A stretch of 64,000 nt of DNA from assembly GCA_002337055.1 (NCBI GenBank), contig DDFG01000005.1, forward strand, positions 199,037-263,036, given 5' to 3'. Both the position numbers and the translations under genes were made by a program. The notes below the pieces were generated by a model. That model did no database searches. It saw only the letters and a program-made list of their open reading frames with translations, and was not told the origin of the DNA. Source of the DNA: Betaproteobacteria bacterium UBA1934 (GTDB taxonomy: Bacteria > Pseudomonadota > Gammaproteobacteria > Burkholderiales > Rhodocyclaceae). This document shows positions 1-7,586 of this stretch, piece after piece (within the stretch, counting starts at the first letter, position 1; each line of letters begins with the position of its first letter).

Positions 1-372
1 TCACCCCGCCAGCCCCGGTCGCGCTGGAGTACGCTCAATATCAACCGCATTCCCGAATTGGAAGCGGCAGGCAAAATGACAGACGCTGGACGCGCCGTTT
101 TCGCGCAACGTATTGCGGCGCGCTCGCAAACCGCATCGTACGAACAGTCGGCGCCGGCTGAATTGTCAGCAGAAGAGATTGCCGAATTCCGACAGAACCC
201 GGTCGCGTGGGCGTTCTACGAAAGACTCCCGGCGGGCTATCGGCACAAGGCGAATTGGTATGTCGTGAGCGCCAAACGCCCTGTCACGCGCGAGAAACGC
301 TTTCTTGCACTCATTCAGGCGAGTGCGGAAGGCCGGCGCGAACATGAATGGAAGACCAAGCCACCGGCCTGA
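1..372 (+). CDS. YdeI/OmpD-associated family protein, 5' end missing
   Basis: The frame is open from the first base of the window and stops with TGA at 370-372, so the N-terminal part of the gene lies outside. The 123 visible residues start SPRQPRSRWSTLNINRI and continue through EAAGKMTDAGRAVF, the pattern of the C-terminal half of YdeI/OmpD-associated (bacteriocin-protection-like) proteins. They end in a basic segment (EHEWKTKPPA). An internal TTG at 58 could be mistaken for a start, but the upstream codons fit the family, so truncation by the window edge is the better reading. The biochemical role of the family is not established. The family call is by resemblance only. Confidence 0.72.
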   Translation, partial: SPRQPRSRWSTLNINRIPELEAAGKMTDAGRAVFAQRIAARSQTASYEQSAPAELSAEEIAEFRQNPVAWAFYERLPAGYRHKANWYVVSAKRPVTREKRFLALIQASAEGRREHEWKTKPPA

Positions 373-427
373 GCCAAGAGCCGTTTCCGTTTTCGACTGC
401 CCATCTGTAACCTCTCCTTCGATCCGC

Positions 428-967
428 ATGCCATCAAGCCCTGATTTCCCCTCTCCGACACCCGTTGTCAGCGCAGCGGTGCCGGAAACCTCCTTCCTCG
501 GCGCTTACGGCAGACAGGGCGCATTTACGGACTGCTACGAAACCACGTTGCCATGCGACGTGTCGCTGCCCGCGCTGATTGAGGCTTTCTACACTACTCG
601 GCTGTTCAAACTTGAACGCTGGCTGCTCGCCCAGGCTCTCCGTCTCAAATCGACCGACGAGCAGGCCGCGGCATTGGCCGGATCGCGCACCGACCGGTTT
701 TCGGCGTGGAAGGTGGAACAACGCTCGGCGACCGAAATTCTGCTCGATGCGGGTCAAACCCGATCCTGGCTCTGCGTCAGGCCGCGCGATGGCGCTTCGC
801 CCGCCACTACGCTGTTTTTTGGTTCAGCGGTGATCCCCATGCGGCCGGACGGTGGCTTTGGAGTGGCGTTTCACGCCCTACTGGGCTTTCATCAACTGTA
901 TTCCCGCCTGTTGCTGAAGGCGGCGGCACGGCGCGTTCACACGCTGAGCGCCAACAAAGGTTTGTGA
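428..967 (+). CDS. conserved hypothetical protein (179 aa)
   Basis: An ATG at 428 opens a 179-residue frame. An in-frame ATG at 305 would overlap the previous gene by 68 bases and add an unlikely low-complexity leader, so 428 is preferred, although no good Shine-Dalgarno precedes it. The product is soluble, with no signal peptide or membrane segment. The core has FTDCYETTLPCDVSLPALIE, FYTTRLFKLERWLL and a tryptophan-rich strand, TRSWLCVRP. I have a weak memory of similar proteins of unknown function in betaproteobacteria, but no named domain can be assigned. Its stop overlaps the next start (TGATG at 965-969), which suggests translational coupling. Confidence 0.6.
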   Translation: MPSSPDFPSPTPVVSAAVPETSFLGAYGRQGAFTDCYETTLPCDVSLPALIEAFYTTRLFKLERWLLAQALRLKSTDEQAAALAGSRTDRFSAWKVEQRSATEILLDAGQTRSWLCVRPRDGASPATTLFFGSAVIPMRPDGGFGVAFHALLGFHQLYSRLLLKAAARRVHTLSANKGL

Positions 968-1275
968 TGGTCACCCGCGACGATGTCGTCTTCCTTGCGA
1001 TCGCATTGTTCGGCGAGACCGGGGCGCCCCAGGTGCTCGCCCTGTTGAGCGAATACGGCCAGGAAGCGCACGAACCCGAGATCAACCGCGTGCACCTCGC
1101 CATTCTGCAAGTCAGCGAAGGCAAATCCACTCGCCTGCCTTACTTCGTGAAATGCGCCAAGATCGACTACCGGGATGTACTGACCGGCGCCCGCCTGCCG
1201 CCCATGAGCGAGGCGGAGGAAGCGGCCTGGCAGGCCGCAGCTGATCGTCGTTTGGCGGGTTGGAACCGGCGCTGA
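967..1275 (+). CDS. hypothetical protein (102 aa)
   Basis: This starts at the ATG that shares bases with the preceding stop codon (TGATG). The 102-residue product is acidic and predicted helical (VTRDDVVFLAIALFGETGAPQVLALLSEYG, then MSEAEEAAWQAAADRRLAGW). It has no signal peptide or recognised domain. The coupling to the 428-967 gene is the only functional hint, since the two are probably made together. A longer frame beginning at 706 exists but runs inside the upstream gene and is a shadow. No function can be assigned. Confidence 0.55.
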   Translation: MVTRDDVVFLAIALFGETGAPQVLALLSEYGQEAHEPEINRVHLAILQVSEGKSTRLPYFVKCAKIDYRDVLTGARLPPMSEAEEAAWQAAADRRLAGWNRR

Positions 1276-1412
1276 AGCCCATCGCCGGAACCGGGAAATG
1301 GCCCCCGGTTCGGAGATCTGTTGGCCCGCTCTGTGAACGCTAAACCCCGAAATCGCTCACCTTGACGGGGTAACAACGTCCCTTCAGTTCTGCGCTGACG
1401 GCCAATCCTCTC

Positions 1413-1802
1413 TTAGGCGACTCCCGCCACCAGATCCCTGCGCGGACGCCAGAGCCAGAGCAGCACAGCGATCAAGAGAGCATTGAACATCGGGAATCCG
1501 GACAGCGTGATCGAGACCGTCCCGGCCAGCGTGTAAAAAATGCCCACCGCGAGGTCGATGATCTGAATCATGATCATGTTTGCAATCCAGAAACGATGCT
1601 TTTCCGGTGCCCGTGCGATGACGAACATTCCGACGCCGTAGGCGAGAAAACGTGCAGCGAGCATCCCGAATGGATAATTGATGTCTTCCATCGGAACGCT
1701 GTGTCCCATGGCGTGGAGGAACTCATGTGGCGCGACGAGATACAGGACGCCGAGTACAATCTGAACGACGCCGACGATCATCAGGAACACCTTGAGCTTC
1801 AT
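1413..1802 (-). CDS. small four-helix membrane protein
   Basis: The chosen start is the ATG at 1802 (MKLKVFLMIVG), preceded on this strand by AAGGG at suitable spacing. A longer frame to 1853 lacks such a site. The 129-residue protein shows about four hydrophobic helices (near residues 3-22, 45-65, 70-92 and 100-118) and a basic end, RPRRDL. It resembles small DUF4345-like inner-membrane proteins of unknown function. It is transcribed divergently from the HxlR-type regulator at 1906, with about 100 bases between. That is the usual layout for HxlR regulators and their targets, so regulation by that protein is likely but inferred. Confidence 0.65.
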   Translation of the reverse strand: MKLKVFLMIVGVVQIVLGVLYLVAPHEFLHAMGHSVPMEDINYPFGMLAARFLAYGVGMFVIARAPEKHRFWIANMIMIQIIDLAVGIFYTLAGTVSITLSGFPMFNALLIAVLLWLWRPRRDLVAGVA

Positions 1803-1905
1803 GTCGAACCCTTTGCGATAGTGAATGGAGCGGCGGATGTTGACATGCCGCAATCGGCGTCACAAGAACGCACCAAATGGGTAGCGACTTACCGAATGGA
1901 TAGCC

Positions 1906-2256
1906 ATGCGCAACGACCGCCCTTTGCCCGAAGCCTGCTCCACCGAATGTCCGGTGCGGGAGACCGCAAAAATTGTCGAACACAAATGGGCGACCCTGAT
2001 CATTCGCGATTTGCTGTCCGGGAAAAAGCGCTTTTCCGAACTGGAACGCTCCCTGGATTCGATCAGCCCCAAAATCCTCAGCGAACGTCTCAGGGCACTG
2101 GAATCGTTGGGACTGGTTCATCGTACTGTGTACCCGACTGTTCCTCCCATGACCGAATACACGTTAACCGCAACGGGCAGGGCGTTTGAAAAAGTCATTC
2201 TGGCGATGGCAGATTTCGGCGCCTTGCTGCTCAATCGCGAACAACCTGCCGAATGA
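1906..2256 (+). CDS. HxlR-family winged-helix transcriptional regulator
   Basis: This is a 116-residue protein with the HxlR signature: an N-terminal cysteine (CPVRETAKIVEHKW), then RDLLSGKKRFSELERSLDSISPKILSERLRALESLGLVHR (DNA-recognition helix and wing), then YTLTATGRAF. HxlR proteins are small dimeric DNA-binding regulators, often responding to reactive or redox compounds through the N-terminal cysteine. It is divergent from the membrane protein at 1413-1802, the likely target through the shared 1803-1905 promoter region. Length and domain extent are typical for the family. The specific signal is unknown. Confidence 0.9.
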   Translation: MRNDRPLPEACSTECPVRETAKIVEHKWATLIIRDLLSGKKRFSELERSLDSISPKILSERLRALESLGLVHRTVYPTVPPMTEYTLTATGRAFEKVILAMADFGALLLNREQPAE

Positions 2257-2410
2257 GCATGATTTCTCACCACGCCAGTTGATACACACGAGCGGATTGC
2301 GAACCTGGTCCTTGGAACAGGCGCCCGCTCCCGCATGCTTGACGGCACTGCCGGAAACCCGAATCATCCGCGAACGTGGCAGCATCAAATCGCGGTTAAA
2401 CGGAGGCCAC

Positions 2411-2662
2411 ATGGAAACACGCGAACGGCGATACTGGTTCCCTGCCAAGCGGCGGGGTTGGGGCTGTGGCCTGCCCACGGCGTGGCAAGGCAAAGCGGTG
2501 CTCGCGGTCTACTTCACTCTGGCGATCTCGGGCGCGTTCGCCTTTTTGCCGACCCACGGCAAGGCTGATTTCCTAGCCTACATTGCCCTGCTAACGGCCA
2601 TTCTTCTGGGAGTGTGCTGGCTGAAGGGTGAGCCGCCTCGCTGGCGTTGGGAAAACGAATGA
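2411..2662 (+). CDS. small membrane protein (83 aa)
   Basis: The ATG at 2411 has a good ribosome site (CGGAGG at 2401-2406). In-frame codons upstream lie inside the previous gene and were rejected. The product begins METRERRYWFPAKRRGWGCGLPTAWQG, a motif seen in many short conserved bacterial membrane proteins, then has two hydrophobic helices (about residues 29-48 and 53-71) and ends RWRWENE. No function is known for this family as far as I recall. Its stop overlaps the start of the deacetylase gene (ATGA, 2659-2662), so the two are likely co-translated. Confidence 0.65.
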   Translation: METRERRYWFPAKRRGWGCGLPTAWQGKAVLAVYFTLAISGAFAFLPTHGKADFLAYIALLTAILLGVCWLKGEPPRWRWENE

Positions 2663-3600
2663 ATGGCGTCGCCCGGCATGCTAACGCCTTGCGCGCCCTC
2701 GCGGTTTTGGCATTCTGCCTGTGTACCTCGCTCGTGCACGCTCAAACGCTTGCCTTGACATTCGACGACGGACTCGACCCGGACCGCCAACCGCAAGCCG
2801 CAATCTGGAACCAACAACTGCTGGATGGCCTCGCGGCTGCCCGCCTCACCGCGATGATCTTTCCGACGCTGACCAAGACAGGCAGCGTAGCCGGTCGAGC
2901 ACTGGTGGCGGACTGGTCGCGTGCCGGCCACGACGTCGGCAACCACACTTCGCGCCACCGCAACCTTGCTTCCAAAAAACTGACGCTGGCCGAATTCATT
3001 GCCGACGTGGTCGAGGCGGATCAAGCTTTCAACGCTCTCCCGACCTGGCGTCCCATGCTGCGCTTTCCCTATCTGAAGGAAGGCGACACGGCCGAAAAAC
3101 GCGACGGCATGCGCGCCTGGTTGCGTGAGCATGGCTATCGTCCGGCCCCGGTATCCATCGACACCAGCGACTGGTATTTCAACGACCTCTGGCTGGCGCT
3201 GGATCAACCAGGCGACACAGACCGGCGGACGGCCTTGCAGCGAGCATATGTCGCCCATCTGCTGACGCGCGCCGACTATTACGATCAATTGGCGCGGCGC
3301 ACGCTGAACAGGAGTCCGCTGCATGTGATGCTGTTGCACGTCAACGCGATCAATGCCGCCACCATCGCGCAAATCGCCGACGCTTTCCGGGCTCGCGGCT
3401 GGATGTTCGTCTCGCCCGCAAAAGCGTTTGCCGACCCGCTCTACCGCGCGACGCCCAACACGCTCCCTGCCGGCGAAAGCGTTGTCTGGGCGCTGGCGAA
3501 GGAGGCCGGCGAACCGGCTCTGCGCTACCCGGCCGAAGACGCGATCTATGAGGAACCGCCGCTGCGCGCCCAAGGTCTGTTGCCGGAGGCAGCCCGGTGA
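2659..3600 (+). CDS. secreted polysaccharide deacetylase (NodB homology domain)
   Basis: This starts at the ATG overlapping the previous stop, giving a signal peptide that ends ...CTSLVHA. The mature protein has the NodB motifs: TFDDG (metal-binding Asp pair), GNHTSRH (H-x3-H), RFPYLKEG (RxPY) and a late LLHVN. These predict a metal-dependent carbohydrate esterase 4 acting in the periplasm or outside the cell on N-acetylated glycans, or possibly on xylan or peptidoglycan. The substrate cannot be read from the sequence. At 313 residues it is normal for a single-domain family member. The C-terminal part (RYPAEDAIYEEPPLRAQ) is proline- and alanine-rich and without clear domain identity. Confidence 0.87.
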   Translation: MNGVARHANALRALAVLAFCLCTSLVHAQTLALTFDDGLDPDRQPQAAIWNQQLLDGLAAARLTAMIFPTLTKTGSVAGRALVADWSRAGHDVGNHTSRHRNLASKKLTLAEFIADVVEADQAFNALPTWRPMLRFPYLKEGDTAEKRDGMRAWLREHGYRPAPVSIDTSDWYFNDLWLALDQPGDTDRRTALQRAYVAHLLTRADYYDQLARRTLNRSPLHVMLLHVNAINAATIAQIADAFRARGWMFVSPAKAFADPLYRATPNTLPAGESVVWALAKEAGEPALRYPAEDAIYEEPPLRAQGLLPEAAR

Positions 3601-3670
3601 GTCGCGTTGCTCTCCACCGCGCCGCGACTATCGACAACCTGCCTGCCCAGCCCCAACTGATCGAGATACC

Positions 3671-4129
3671 ATGACAGCACCGTTCCACATTGCCCTGGAA
3701 TCCCCCTCCCAGCCGGAAATCATCGCCCTGATCGAAGCGCTGGATGCCTACACAAAACCGCTCTACCCCGCCGAGAGTCACTATGGCATAGACATCGCCG
3801 CACTCAGCGCTGTGAACGTGCTGTTCGCGGTCGCACGTGCCGCCGACGGACGCGCCGTGGCCTGTGGCGGCCTGGCAATCGGGCCTCACTATGGCGAGTT
3901 GAAGCGCATCTACACGCAGCCGGAATTTCGCGGGCAGGGTATCGCCGCAGGAATACTCGGCTTTCTGGAAACCGAGGCAAAACAGCGGGGCTGCCGGCGC
4001 TTCACTCTGGAGACCGGTTATCGCCAACCCGAAGCCATCGCGCTCTACGAACGCTTCGGCTATCGCCGGTGCGGGCCGTTCGGTGACTATCCGGACGACC
4101 CCAACAGTGTCTTCATGAGCAAGGACTGA
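3671..4129 (+). CDS. GNAT-family N-acetyltransferase
   Basis: A 152-residue single-domain protein. The acetyl-CoA pyrophosphate loop is visible as EFRGQGIAAGIL (Q/RxxGxG/A pattern), preceded by the strand GELKRIYTQP and followed by RRFTLETGYRQPEAIALYERFGYRRCGPFGDY, the standard GNAT C-terminal half. The acceptor substrate is not predictable. It starts at ATG 3671, 70 bases after the deacetylase gene, with no strong ribosome-binding site. The next gene starts two bases after its stop. Confidence 0.88.
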   Translation: MTAPFHIALESPSQPEIIALIEALDAYTKPLYPAESHYGIDIAALSAVNVLFAVARAADGRAVACGGLAIGPHYGELKRIYTQPEFRGQGIAAGILGFLETEAKQRGCRRFTLETGYRQPEAIALYERFGYRRCGPFGDYPDDPNSVFMSKD

Positions 4130-4130
4130 A

Positions 4131-4466
4131 TTGAGTACCGCCGAAAACGTTGCACCCCGACGCCGCCCACCGATTCTTGCGCAGGCGCTCGCCGCAACAT
4201 ATCTGCTCGCCCTGGCGGGGGTGCTCGGCACCGTCTTCGCGTTGTGGCGCACCTACTGCGAAGGATTCGGGTGTACAGGACTGGGCATTGCCTGGATGGC
4301 GTGGGCGGCCTGTCTGTATCTGCCGACGCTGGCGGCCGGTCTCTGGTCGCGCGCGTGTCCGTCATCGCTCACGCCGCTCGCCGGCGCCGTCCGTGCCTGC
4401 CTCGTCGTGCAGATGCTGATCGGCTGCGCCCTCGCCATCCGGTGGGCGGCGCACGCCTTCGTTTAG
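4131..4466 (+). CDS. small membrane protein, TTG start
   Basis: The frame begins with TTG at 4131, immediately after the acetyltransferase stop, and encodes 111 residues. After a basic, proline-rich leader (APRRRPP) come three or four hydrophobic helices with two cysteines near the first loop (TYCEGFGCTG). No family is recognised. The TTG start is chosen because no ATG lies nearby in frame and the spacing implies translational coupling. An alternative is that the frame is a chance reading of GC-rich DNA, but the hydrophobic pattern and tight packing argue for a real gene. Confidence 0.55.
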   Translation: MSTAENVAPRRRPPILAQALAATYLLALAGVLGTVFALWRTYCEGFGCTGLGIAWMAWAACLYLPTLAAGLWSRACPSSLTPLAGAVRACLVVQMLIGCALAIRWAAHAFV

Positions 4467-4523
4467 CTGTCTGCCCAAACGTGAGACGATTACATTCCGT
4501 CCCCTCCCGGAGGCTCGCACGAC

Positions 4524-5258
4524 ATGCGCCGATTTGACGATCACCCTCGCCCCTATCTCCGCGCTGGCGGGTTGGCCTATCTGGTCATCATCCTGCTCGG
4601 CCTGTTTGGCGAAACACTGGTGCGCGGCACGCTGATCGTGCCGGGCGATGGATTGGCGACCGCCGCCGCCATTGCCGGAGCGCCGGGGCTATGGCGCGCC
4701 GGTCTAGCCGGCGATCTGCTCATGCATGTTCTCGACGTTCCGCTCATCGTAATGTTTTACTTGTTGCTTCGCCCGGTCAGCCGCCCGCTGGCGCTGGCCG
4801 CCACCGCTTTCAATCTGGTCCAGACCGCCGTGCTGGTAGCCAACAAGCAGACCTTGCTCGCACCTCTGCTACTGGCCACCGCCACCGGCCCGAGCGCCCT
4901 GCCGCCGGACGTGCTCGCGCCACTGACCCTGACCGCGCTCAATCTGCATGGCCTGGGCTTTGGTGTCGGATTGATTTTCTTCGGTGTCACCTGCCTGATC
5001 CGCGGCGCGCTCATCGTCCGCGCGCCCTATTTGCCGAGCACGCTCGGCTGGCTGTTGGGCGCCGCAGGCGTCAGTTATCTCGTGAACAGCCTGGCGCTTC
5101 TGCTCGCCCCACCGCTGGCCGCCGTGCTTTTTCCGTGGGTGCTGTTCCCGGCACTGGTCGGTGAAGGCGCCCTGAGCCTGTGGCTGCTTGTCCGTGGCAT
5201 CGATGTCGATGCCTGGGCAAGGTTTGGCAAAACAGTCGGGCAAAGAGGCAATCGGTGA
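4524..5258 (+). CDS. DUF4386-type integral membrane protein
   Basis: A 244-residue protein with about six hydrophobic segments. The segment GDLLMHVLDVPLIVMFYLLLRPVSRPLALAA followed by FNLVQTAVL is characteristic of DUF4386 membrane proteins, as is GLGFGVGLIFFGVTCLIRG. Function is unknown. The start ATG at 4524 follows CCCTCCCGGAGG at a usable distance. The stop TGA at 5256-5258 overlaps the GTG start of the beta-lactamase gene, so the membrane protein and the enzyme are probably translated from one message. Confidence 0.78.
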   Translation: MRRFDDHPRPYLRAGGLAYLVIILLGLFGETLVRGTLIVPGDGLATAAAIAGAPGLWRAGLAGDLLMHVLDVPLIVMFYLLLRPVSRPLALAATAFNLVQTAVLVANKQTLLAPLLLATATGPSALPPDVLAPLTLTALNLHGLGFGVGLIFFGVTCLIRGALIVRAPYLPSTLGWLLGAAGVSYLVNSLALLLAPPLAAVLFPWVLFPALVGEGALSLWLLVRGIDVDAWARFGKTVGQRGNR

Positions 5259-6076
5259 TCTTCCGTATTGGCCATCTGACCGCACTCTGGCTAGCCTTGC
5301 TGGTCACCAGCGGCACACATGCCCGGAGCGTCATGATCGAGCGCGCCGACTGGGGCACCCATTTCGACGAGTGCCAAGTCTCCGGCACCATTGCCGTACT
5401 GGACGAACGCCGCGCCGATCCCGTGCCGATGGTCTCCGACCGGGCGCGGGCGCTCAAGCGCTATTCGCCCGCCTCCACCTACAAGATTCCACACACGCTG
5501 TTTGCCCTCGAAGCCGGCGCCGTCCGCGACGAATTCGAGGTCTTCAAGTGGGATGGCGTGCCGCGCGGGTTTCCCGGCCATAACCAGGATCAGAACCTGC
5601 GTTCGGCGATGCGCGTCTCGGCGGTCTGGGTCTACGAGATTTTCGCGGGCCGCATTGGCGAAGCCGCCGCCCGGCGCTATCTGAAGCGGGCAGATTATGG
5701 CAACGCGCAGGCAGGCACGGGGATTTACTGGCTCGAAGGCCGCCTCGAAATTTCCGCGCTGGAACAGATCGCCTTTCTCAAAAAGCTGTACCGCAACGAA
5801 TTACCGTTTCAATTGGCACACCAGCGCCTGGTCAAGGACCTGATGATCGTCGAAGCCGGGCGCAACTGGATACTGCGCGCCAAAACCGGCTGGGAGGGAC
5901 GTTTCGGCTGGTGGGTGGGCTGGGTGGAATGGCCGACCGGCCCGGTGTTTTTCGCACTCAATATCGACACGCCTCGCCGGGGCGACGATCTGTTCAAACG
6001 CGAGGCCATCGCGCGGGCGGTATTGCGCACCCTCGAGGCACTGCCTGCCGACGACGCCAGAACGTGTGCTCCATGA
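5255..6076 (+). CDS. class D (OXA-type) beta-lactamase
   Basis: A serine beta-lactamase of class D. From the GTG start at 5255 there is a signal peptide (...LLVTSGTHARS). The active-site motifs are complete: STYK at residues 74-77 (catalytic Ser and the carboxylatable Lys), SAV at 122-124, YGN at 148-150 and KTG at 210-212, followed by the tryptophan-rich WWVGWVEW strand. At 273 residues the length is typical. The GTG overlaps the preceding stop (GTGA), and a longer frame from 5180 lies within the previous gene. The setting, among small housekeeping-like membrane genes with no transposase nearby, suggests a resident chromosomal gene rather than recent capture. Substrate range cannot be read from sequence. 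Confidence 0.93.
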   Translation: MIFRIGHLTALWLALLVTSGTHARSVMIERADWGTHFDECQVSGTIAVLDERRADPVPMVSDRARALKRYSPASTYKIPHTLFALEAGAVRDEFEVFKWDGVPRGFPGHNQDQNLRSAMRVSAVWVYEIFAGRIGEAAARRYLKRADYGNAQAGTGIYWLEGRLEISALEQIAFLKKLYRNELPFQLAHQRLVKDLMIVEAGRNWILRAKTGWEGRFGWWVGWVEWPTGPVFFALNIDTPRRGDDLFKREAIARAVLRTLEALPADDARTCAP

Positions 6077-6609
6077 AACGACAGTGGCGTGTTCTCCTGC
6101 CTGGTGCCGCCCTGGTGGTCTCTCAAGCGCACTTGGCGTGGATGCTGCACACGCTGACGCCCAGCGTGATCGCGCTGCAACTCAGCTTCGACGTCGACAC
6201 ATTCTGGCGCATTCTGGCGGCCTGGGGTGAACCCGGTCAGGCGGCGTATCGCGCCCATTTCGTGTTCGACACCCTGCATCCGTTCATCTATGGCGCCTTT
6301 GGCATCGCCGTGGCGAGAGAAACCACCCTGTTCGCCCACCTGGGCTCGGCGTTTCGCCGCGTACTCGACACGGCCTTGCCCGTCGCCGCCACTTTCGATC
6401 TCGCTGAAAACGCCCTGCATCTCCGGCTATTGGCCCATCCGCCGGGTTTCGCCGACGGGCTGGTACCACTCGCCGCGCTGTGCTCGTCGATCAAGTGGGG
6501 GCTGGTCTGCCTGTTCGCCGCCATGTTCGCGTGGCAGTGTGGGCGGCGCCTGTGGCATGCAACGGCGAGCCGAAGGCGGCCATCTCCTTGCGGGAAACCC
6601 ACGACGTGA
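6073..6609 (+). CDS. integral membrane protein (178 aa)
   Basis: This begins at the ATG overlapping the beta-lactamase stop (ATGA, 6073-6076). It has about four hydrophobic helices with long soluble stretches (SFDVDTFWRILAAWGEPGQAAYRAHFVFDTLHPFIYG). That arrangement resembles unnamed small membrane proteins of Proteobacteria. No catalytic motif is seen. Coupling to the beta-lactamase upstream and a GTG overlap with the next gene place it within the same tightly packed gene string. Confidence 0.6.
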   Translation: MKRQWRVLLPGAALVVSQAHLAWMLHTLTPSVIALQLSFDVDTFWRILAAWGEPGQAAYRAHFVFDTLHPFIYGAFGIAVARETTLFAHLGSAFRRVLDTALPVAATFDLAENALHLRLLAHPPGFADGLVPLAALCSSIKWGLVCLFAAMFAWQCGRRLWHATASRRRPSPCGKPTT

Positions 6610-7007
6610 TCCACCGGAGAAAGATGTTCGCGACGCTGGCGCTGGCGCTCGCCTCAACCGCCTGGGCAGCCGGGGGCGATGCCCGGATGCGCCAGCTGGG
6701 CCGGGTGGTGGATCGTCATGCCGGCTTTGCGCACATGACCCGAGGAGTCAATGTGTGCACCGTTTTTGCCCTGAGGCACGCGGTCGACGAGCGGGATATT
6801 CCGGTTCTTGGCCGCATGGCGGCGTCTTCGAACAACCGGCACCGCCTCGCCGCCGCGTACGTGCTGACGCAAATGGGCGACGCTGGGGTGAGCGAGTTAC
6901 GGGCGCATGGCGAGCGCCTCGGTCCGGTGGAAATCGAACAGATGTTGACCAACCGCGATCAATTGCGCGAAGCGCTGACACGCGAGCCCTCGCCGGGCTG
7001 CCGGTAG
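6606..7007 (+). CDS. hypothetical exported protein
   Basis: Two starts are possible. GTG at 6606 overlaps the previous stop (GTGA) and gives an arginine/lysine leader (HRRK) before the hydrophobic stretch FATLALALASTAWA. ATG at 6624 would remove the positive end of the signal peptide. The GTG is preferred for that reason. The mature part, about 110 residues, contains two short helical repeats resembling HEAT-type pairs (ERDIPVLGRMAASSNNRHRLAAAYVLTQMGDAGVSEL). Function is unknown. It is most likely periplasmic. Confidence 0.55.
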   Translation: MIHRRKMFATLALALASTAWAAGGDARMRQLGRVVDRHAGFAHMTRGVNVCTVFALRHAVDERDIPVLGRMAASSNNRHRLAAAYVLTQMGDAGVSELRAHGERLGPVEIEQMLTNRDQLREALTREPSPGCR

Positions 7008-7037
7008 AATGCCGGTTTGCGCCACACCCGAGGACCT

Positions 7038-7571
7038 ATGCCACCCACTGCTCCCAACGCCTCCACGCCTCCACGCGTGCTGGTCAGCGCCTGTCTGCTC
7101 GGTCACACGGTCCGCTACGACGGCGGCCATTGCGCGAACATGCATGCAATTTTGCAACGTTGGCTGCAAGCCGGTCAGGTGATTGCCGTGTGCTCCGAAG
7201 TTGCGGCAGGCTTGCCCGTTCCGCGCCCACCGGCGGAAATTGTCGGTGAAGGTGGTGGCAAGGCCGTGCTGGAAGGCCGCGCCTGCGTGCAGGACAGGCT
7301 GGACACCGATGTCACCGCCGCCTTTCTGGCGGGTGCCTACCAGACGCTGGAATTGGCTCGACAGCACGGTGCGCAGGTCGCCGTGCTCAAGAACGGTAGT
7401 CCGTCGTGCGGCACCACAAGGATTTATGACGGACAGTTCAGCGGCAATCTGGTTGATGGTCTAGGCGTAACCGCAATATTGCTGGCCCGCCACGGTATTC
7501 GGGTCTTCGGCGAAAGCGACTGGGCCGAAGCCGATGCCTGCCTGGCGCGACTGACCGGCGAATCGAGGTAG
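7038..7571 (+). CDS. DUF523 family protein
   Basis: The ATG at 7038 is preceded by AGGA at 7031. The 177-residue product shows the DUF523 pattern: VSACLLGHTVRYDGGH, CSEVAAGLPVPRPPAEI and LKNGSPSCGTTRIYDG. The conserved cysteines and the PSCG motif suggest a metal- or thiol-dependent activity, but none has been shown as far as I recall. It closes the co-directional run of small genes and is convergent with the GGDEF/EAL gene at 7587. Confidence 0.88.
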   Translation: MPPTAPNASTPPRVLVSACLLGHTVRYDGGHCANMHAILQRWLQAGQVIAVCSEVAAGLPVPRPPAEIVGEGGGKAVLEGRACVQDRLDTDVTAAFLAGAYQTLELARQHGAQVAVLKNGSPSCGTTRIYDGQFSGNLVDGLGVTAILLARHGIRVFGESDWAEADACLARLTGESR

Positions 7572-7586
7572 TGCTCCGAAATCCGC

